6,360 bases of DNA from an uncultured Burkholderiales bacterium. GTDB lineage: Bacteria; Pseudomonadota; Gammaproteobacteria; Burkholderiales; Burkholderiaceae_E. Shown piece after piece: positions 5,994 through 6,360 of this stretch. Below the pieces are notes generated by a model, which was not told the origin of the DNA, made no database searches, and saw only the letters and a program-made list of their open reading frames with translations. Within the stretch, counting starts at the first letter, position 1, and the number at the start of each line of letters is the position of its first letter. Location of the stretch: positions 1 through 6,360 of the forward strand of contig CAIXXI010000315.1 of the NCBI GenBank assembly GCA_903923345.1. Direction: 5' to 3'. The position numbers and the translations under genes are program-made.

Positions 5994-6360
5994 CCGGTCA
6001 CCCGCCCGGATGTCGCGGTGGTGCCGGCATCCACCGGCAGGACCACCCCGGTGATCCAGCGGGCCGCGTCACTGAGCAGAAAGACCACCGCCTCGCCGAC
6101 ATCCCAGCCACTGCCCTCCACTTGCAACAGCGATCGCATGCGCCGCGATTCGCGCAGCTCGGGCGACATGCCGCCGGCATACACCATCGGGGTATAGACC
6201 ATGCCGGGGGCGATGCAGTTCACGCGAATGCGTTGGGCTGCATGCTGCGAGGCCATGGATCGGGTCATGTTGACGATCGCCCCCTTGGAGGTCTGATACA
6301 GCAGGCCAGATGATTGACTGCCGAGCAGCCCGGCCACCGAGGCGAGGTTCACGATTGCGC
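5990..6360 (-). CDS. Short-chain dehydrogenase/reductase, C-terminal part
   Basis: The gene enters from beyond base 6360, so only the last 122 residues (about half of a usual 250-residue SDR) are visible; the N-terminal TGxxxGxG cofactor site is outside the window. The frame continues through the window edge, so the GTG near 6352 is an internal Val, not a start. The fragment begins A-I-V-N-L-A-S-V-A-G, with the likely catalytic Ser at 6338-6340. YQTSK follows, with catalytic Tyr at 6296-6298 and Lys at 6284-6286. Downstream come R-V-N-C-I-A-P-G, D-V-G-E-A-V-V-F-L-L-S-D and I-T-G-V-V-L-P-V-D-A-G, the classical FabG-like C-terminal layout. It is probably an NAD(P)(H)-dependent cytoplasmic oxidoreductase acting on a hydroxyl or carbonyl group; substrate and cofactor preference cannot be read. 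Its TGA overlaps the TTG start of the next gene by two bases, implying co-expression. Confidence 0.92.
   Translation of the reverse strand, partial: AIVNLASVAGLLGSQSSGLLYQTSKGAIVNMTRSMASQHAAQRIRVNCIAPGMVYTPMVYAGGMSPELRESRRMRSLLQVEGSGWDVGEAVVFLLSDAARWITGVVLPVDAGTTATSGRVTG

Noticed and set aside
6130..6137. GCGATCGC, identical to the cyanobacterial HIP1 word
   Set aside because: A single exact copy within the SDR gene fits the general CGATCG enrichment; the genes do not otherwise suggest a cyanobacterium.
5355..6313. Two + strand open frames (5355-5846 and 5843-6313)
   Set aside because: Both are antisense to the - strand paralogue and the SDR, whose motifs are clear, and their sequences are His/Arg/Gly-rich with no recognisable fold.
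6350..6352. GTG as the start of the dehydrogenase
   Set aside because: The frame stays open to the window edge, and this codon is the Val of the conserved I-V-N segment before the catalytic Ser.

Overview
The window comes from a GC-rich (roughly 60-62%) genome with dense coding, GTG and TTG starts alongside ATG, Shine-Dalgarno sites, Sec signal peptides and a probable lipoprotein. This fits a Gram-negative proteobacterium; nothing here allows a genus call.

Layout. Bases 1-141 are a lower-GC leader with an imperfect direct repeat and no gene. Three genes follow on the + strand (142-1545, 1583-3040, 3137-4615), separated by 37 and 96 bases, so they are likely one operon. Two genes lie on the - strand: 4617-5993, which meets the third + gene tail to tail with one base between the stop codons, and upstream of it the 3' part of a gene running out of the window (5990-6360). 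These two overlap as TTGA.

Content. Four of the five genes encode full-length two-domain proteins of the DUF1254 (N-terminal) plus DUF1214 (C-terminal) family, whose function I cannot state from sequence. The three + strand copies carry export signals: one looks like an outer-membrane lipoprotein and two like Sec-exported periplasmic proteins. The - strand copy has no signal peptide and has three cysteines, so it is probably cytoplasmic. The fifth gene is a classical short-chain dehydrogenase/reductase (SDR) with Ser, YxxxK and a C-terminal VDAG segment visible.

How they may work together (inference). A set of divergent exported paralogues, next to a cytoplasmic paralogue coupled to an oxidoreductase, suggests processing of one class of compound on both sides of the inner membrane. 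The substrate is unknown. The paralogues are not recent duplicates: they differ at motif positions, and the second gene belongs to a clearly different subgroup. This paralogue cluster is the best candidate here for an undescribed system. There are no RNA genes, mobile elements, CRISPR arrays or clear intrinsic terminators.
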